Shown here: positions 61,515 to 64,000 of the stretch, piece by piece
Layout: the number at the start of each line of letters is the position of its first letter
How positions within the stretch are numbered: the first letter of the stretch is position 1
DNA from: Ignavibacteriales bacterium
GTDB taxonomy: Bacteria > Bacteroidota > Ignavibacteria > Ignavibacteriales > Melioribacteraceae
Length of the DNA stretch: 64,000 bases
Assembly: GCA_026390795.1 (NCBI GenBank)
Contig: JAPLFG010000003.1
Location: forward strand, 1,488,001-1,552,000
Direction: 5' to 3'
The notes under the pieces: generated by a model
Database searches by the model: none
What the model was told of the DNA's origin: nothing
The model's input: only the letters and a program-made list of their open reading frames with translations
Program-made: the position numbers and the translations under genes

Positions 61515-62603
61515 ATGGAAAAAAGATTACTCGAAATTTTTTTGGAATTAGTTAAGATCGAAGCCCCCTCTGCCTCAGAAAAAAACATGGCAAAATTTTT
61601 AATCACATTTTTAGAAAAGCTCGGACTTAAGCCCGCGGAAGACGAGTCGGCAAATATTTCCGACGGAAATACTGGAAATATAATTTGCAAAATCGGAACA
61701 GGTGGAAATTATGTTCTGCTCTCACACATGGATACCGCTCGATCTACATTAAATCTGAAACCGAAGATACTTGCTGATCGGATTACTTCCGACGGGACAA
61801 CAATTCTTGGAGCTGATAATAGAGCTGGGATTGCCTCTCTGATTTATTCGCTTGAAAAATTAGTCAAGGGAAATATCCTTTTAAAAGATTTTACTCTGGC
61901 ATTTACAACGCAGGAAGAGACTACTCTTCATGGATCACAAAATTTAGATCTAAACGGAAATATTAAAATGGGTTTTGTCTTTGATTCCCATCTTAAACCC
62001 GGAAATTTTATTTGTGAGTCTGCAGGATCAGTAGGTTTTTGTATCAAAGTTAAAGGGAAGGCTTCTCACTCCGGTTTAGCTCCTGAAAACGGAATTGACT
62101 CTATCAAAATTGCCAGTGTTGCGATCAGCAAAATTAATTTAGGCAAAATCGATTCTGACACTACCGCAAATATCGGAATAATCAATGGAGGAACCGCCAC
62201 TAACGTTGTTCCAGAATTAACTTCTATCCACGGTGAGATTAGATCAACAGTCCCTTCGAAGATTGACGTAAAACTTTCTGAGATAAAACATGAATTTATA
62301 TCTACCGCTAAGTTATACGGCGGGGAATGTGAATTCGAGTCTTTTTGGAATTTCAAACCATATAAAATTACTCCTGATAACGAAACTTACAAAACGATTG
62401 AGCGTGCAATAAGAAATGTAGGAATAATACCTATTCCTGAAATTTCAAAGGGAGGCAGTGATGCAAACTCTCTAAACACGAAAGGGATCCCTACGGTCAA
62501 TCTTGGTATTGGTGCTGAGAATCCGCATGCAAATGATGAATACATCCTTTTCGAAGATCTCCAAAAAACTGCTGAAATAGCAATGGAGCTGATGAAAAAA
62601 TGA
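61515..62603 (+). CDS. M20-family metallopeptidase, tripeptidase T-like
   Basis: A 362-residue cytosolic zinc peptidase. Metal ligands are visible at LLSHMDTARS (His71), ILGADNRAGIA (Asp101), TTQEETTLHGS (Glu134-135, catalytic and metal) and VFDSHLKPG. The lid/dimerisation domain has KGKASHSGLAPENGIDS, and the final ligand is in GAENPHANDEY. It resembles PepT/YqjE-type peptidases removing N-terminal residues from short peptides. Its stop overlaps the cyanophycinase ATG by 4 nt. Confidence 0.9.
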   Translation: MEKRLLEIFLELVKIEAPSASEKNMAKFLITFLEKLGLKPAEDESANISDGNTGNIICKIGTGGNYVLLSHMDTARSTLNLKPKILADRITSDGTTILGADNRAGIASLIYSLEKLVKGNILLKDFTLAFTTQEETTLHGSQNLDLNGNIKMGFVFDSHLKPGNFICESAGSVGFCIKVKGKASHSGLAPENGIDSIKIASVAISKINLGKIDSDTTANIGIINGGTATNVVPELTSIHGEIRSTVPSKIDVKLSEIKHEFISTAKLYGGECEFESFWNFKPYKITPDNETYKTIERAIRNVGIIPIPEISKGGSDANSLNTKGIPTVNLGIGAENPHANDEYILFEDLQKTAEIAMELMKK

Positions 62604-63469
62604 AAATATTTAAACTTTTCTTATCCATTCTCCTCTTTAGTTCGTTTCTCTATTCTCAAACAAGAGGGAAACTATTTATTATCGGAGGCGGAACGGTACC
62701 CGGCTATATGATCGACAAATATGTTGAACTTGCCGGAGGGAAGAATTCAAAATTTTTAGTAGTTCCTATGGCAAGCGGAGTGCCTCAGCAATCTGCTTCT
62801 TCATTCATCAAAAAACTCCAAACAGCAGGATGTACAAAAGTAAAATATCTGATCAGCAATAAAGAAAGTGCCGATGCCGATTCTAATCTAATAAAATTAA
62901 AAAACGTTACAGGCATTTACTTTACCGGGGGAGACCAATCAAAACTAATTGCCGCATTAACCGGGACAAAATTACTTGAAGGGATAAAAAATATTTATAA
63001 GAATGGTGGAGTTATCGGAGGAAGTAGTGCAGGTGCGGCGGTGATGAGCGGTATGATGCTTACCGGAAATGAACTTGTAAACAAAGATACAGTTAACGCG
63101 TTCAATATTATTGTAAAGGGGAATGTGCAGACGGTTGACGGGTTCGGTTTTATTAATAATGCCATAGTAGATCAGCATTTCATTAAAAGAAAAAGAATTA
63201 ATAGACTATTAACTCTGGTGCTAGAAAATCCGAAACTGGTTGGGATAGGAATTGATGAATCTACGGCTATTGTAGTTAATTCCGATGATACTTTTGAAGT
63301 AATTGGAGAAAGCCTGGTCACAGTATTCGACGCATCAAAGGTTAAAGATATTAGCACTGATAAAAATAATAACCTCTCTGCGAGCGATATAAGGATGCAT
63401 CTGTTAAAAAGCGGCGATGCATATAATATTAAAAGTCATGCGGTTACCCATAAAAGGGACAAGCAATGA
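62600..63469 (+). CDS. Secreted cyanophycinase (peptidase S51)
   Basis: A 289-residue peptidase S51 enzyme with a signal peptide (about residues 1-20, ending FLYSQ). The nucleophile Ser143 lies in GGSSAGAAVMSG, with the earlier loop FTGGDQSKLI and VVDQHF-type segment AIVDQHFIKRKR. Cyanophycinases release beta-Asp-Arg dipeptides from cyanophycin; a secreted form points to use of external polymer. It overlaps the peptidase gene before it and the carrier gene after it by 4 nt each. Confidence 0.9.
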   Translation: MKIFKLFLSILLFSSFLYSQTRGKLFIIGGGTVPGYMIDKYVELAGGKNSKFLVVPMASGVPQQSASSFIKKLQTAGCTKVKYLISNKESADADSNLIKLKNVTGIYFTGGDQSKLIAALTGTKLLEGIKNIYKNGGVIGGSSAGAAVMSGMMLTGNELVNKDTVNAFNIIVKGNVQTVDGFGFINNAIVDQHFIKRKRINRLLTLVLENPKLVGIGIDESTAIVVNSDDTFEVIGESLVTVFDASKVKDISTDKNNNLSASDIRMHLLKSGDAYNIKSHAVTHKRDKQ

Positions 63470-64000
63470 AGAAAAATCTCAACTTTAATACACTCGTAAT
63501 GATATTTGCTGTAGTAGCGCTAGTTGCCCTGATAACCTGGATTGTACCGGGGGGCGAATATTCGAGAGAGATAAAAGATGGAAAAACTCTGGTAGTTCCA
63601 AACTCCTTTAAATATGTTGAGGGTAATCCGCAGGGGATCGGCGCTTTGTTCATGTCACCGTTAACCGGATTTGTGAAGGCAGCTGCCATAATTGGTTTTC
63701 TATTCATAATTGGAGGTGCGTTCAGTATAATCCAGAAAACTGGAGCCATTAAAGTTTCCGTTCAAAGACTGGCATACACATTTGCTAGAAAACCTCATCT
63801 GGAAAAATATTTCATTCCTATAACTATGATTATATTTTCAACTGCGGGAAGTATCTTCGCAAGTTCCGAAGAAGCCCTTCCATTCATTTTAATATTTATT
63901 CCTCTTGCATGGACTATGGGTTACGATTCAATTGTAGGAACAGCGATTCCATTTTTAGGATTAGCGGCCGGATTTGCAGGAGCTACTTTGAATCCGTTTA
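63466..64000 (+). CDS. YfcC/DcuC-type membrane carrier, cut by the window end
   Basis: A rightward frame open to the window edge, starting ATG in the ATGA overlap with the cyanophycinase stop. The visible 178 residues have helices at about 9-26, 67-88 and 110-130. The sequence FAVVALVALITWIVPGGEY followed by IGFLFIIGGAFSIIQKTGAI and SSEEALPFILIFIPLAWTMG matches the YfcC (C4-dicarboxylate/basic amino-acid carrier) family. It may import the dipeptides or amino acids released by the two upstream enzymes. Confidence 0.82.
   Translation, partial: MKKNLNFNTLVMIFAVVALVALITWIVPGGEYSREIKDGKTLVVPNSFKYVEGNPQGIGALFMSPLTGFVKAAAIIGFLFIIGGAFSIIQKTGAIKVSVQRLAYTFARKPHLEKYFIPITMIIFSTAGSIFASSEEALPFILIFIPLAWTMGYDSIVGTAIPFLGLAAGFAGATLNPF

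Overview
The window is about 64 kb of A+T-rich chromosome from a bacterium that looks like a member of the Ignavibacteria/Chlorobi side of the Bacteroidetes group. The strongest hint is the C-terminus of the large secreted protein at 53489-56797, which has the YPNPFNPTT-type type IX secretion sorting domain common in that lineage. Intergenic palindromic repeats and paired ECF sigma/anti-sigma modules fit the same picture. The phylum is an inference from gene content; no 16S rRNA is present.

Region by region. 1-8.4 kb: an unrecognised protein, a PPK2 polyphosphate kinase, a leftward histidine kinase-GNAT-thioredoxin group, a secreted GH13 amylase and an AI-2E/PerM membrane protein. 8.5-12.8 kb: RNase P RNA followed 23 nt later by recJ, then a YebC-family regulator, ruvC and ruvA (DNA repair and recombination). 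12.8-15.3 kb: a BlaI/BlaR1-type repressor-protease pair whose sensor part is an unusual Met/Lys/Phe-rich coiled region. 15.4-25.3 kb: threonine synthase; an ECF sigma factor, a HEAT-repeat membrane protein, two tandem DUF4097 glycine-repeat proteins and a TlpA-like thioredoxin; a second ECF sigma/zinc anti-sigma pair; an AlkA-type glycosylase; and a cyclic-nucleotide-binding/GAF/ATPase protein whose expected phospho-accepting His is Gln. 25.3-28.8 kb: miaA, a glycosyltransferase and prfA.

28.8-47.9 kb is one long leftward surface-glycan locus. It encodes a complete pseudaminic acid route (PseB, PseC, a PseG-PseH fusion, PseI and a PseF-like cytidylyltransferase), four glycosyltransferases or transferase-like proteins, a flippase, a YfhO-type membrane protein, an SDR epimerase and a methyltransferase. 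A four-helix-bundle (S23/IVP-type) gene sits between pseB and pseC, flanked by inverted CCAAT-type repeats. 47.9-52.5 kb holds two small Cys-containing proteins, an NSS-type sodium symporter with an overlapping 36-residue MetS-like small subunit, and an APC amino-acid permease.

52.66-61.2 kb is the accessory region. An intact tRNA-Lys(CTT) is followed by repeated copies of its own 3' end and downstream sequence (56.9, 57.05 and 60.6 kb). These bracket the LamG/type IX cargo gene, a zinc-ribbon gene broken by two TAA codons, a P-type cation ATPase, and a decayed serine-recombinase gene. I read this as successive insertions at the tRNA-Lys locus, now eroding. 61.5-64 kb is a tight operon of an M20-type peptidase, a secreted cyanophycinase and a YfcC-type carrier cut by the window end, suggesting peptide or cyanophycin-derived dipeptide use.
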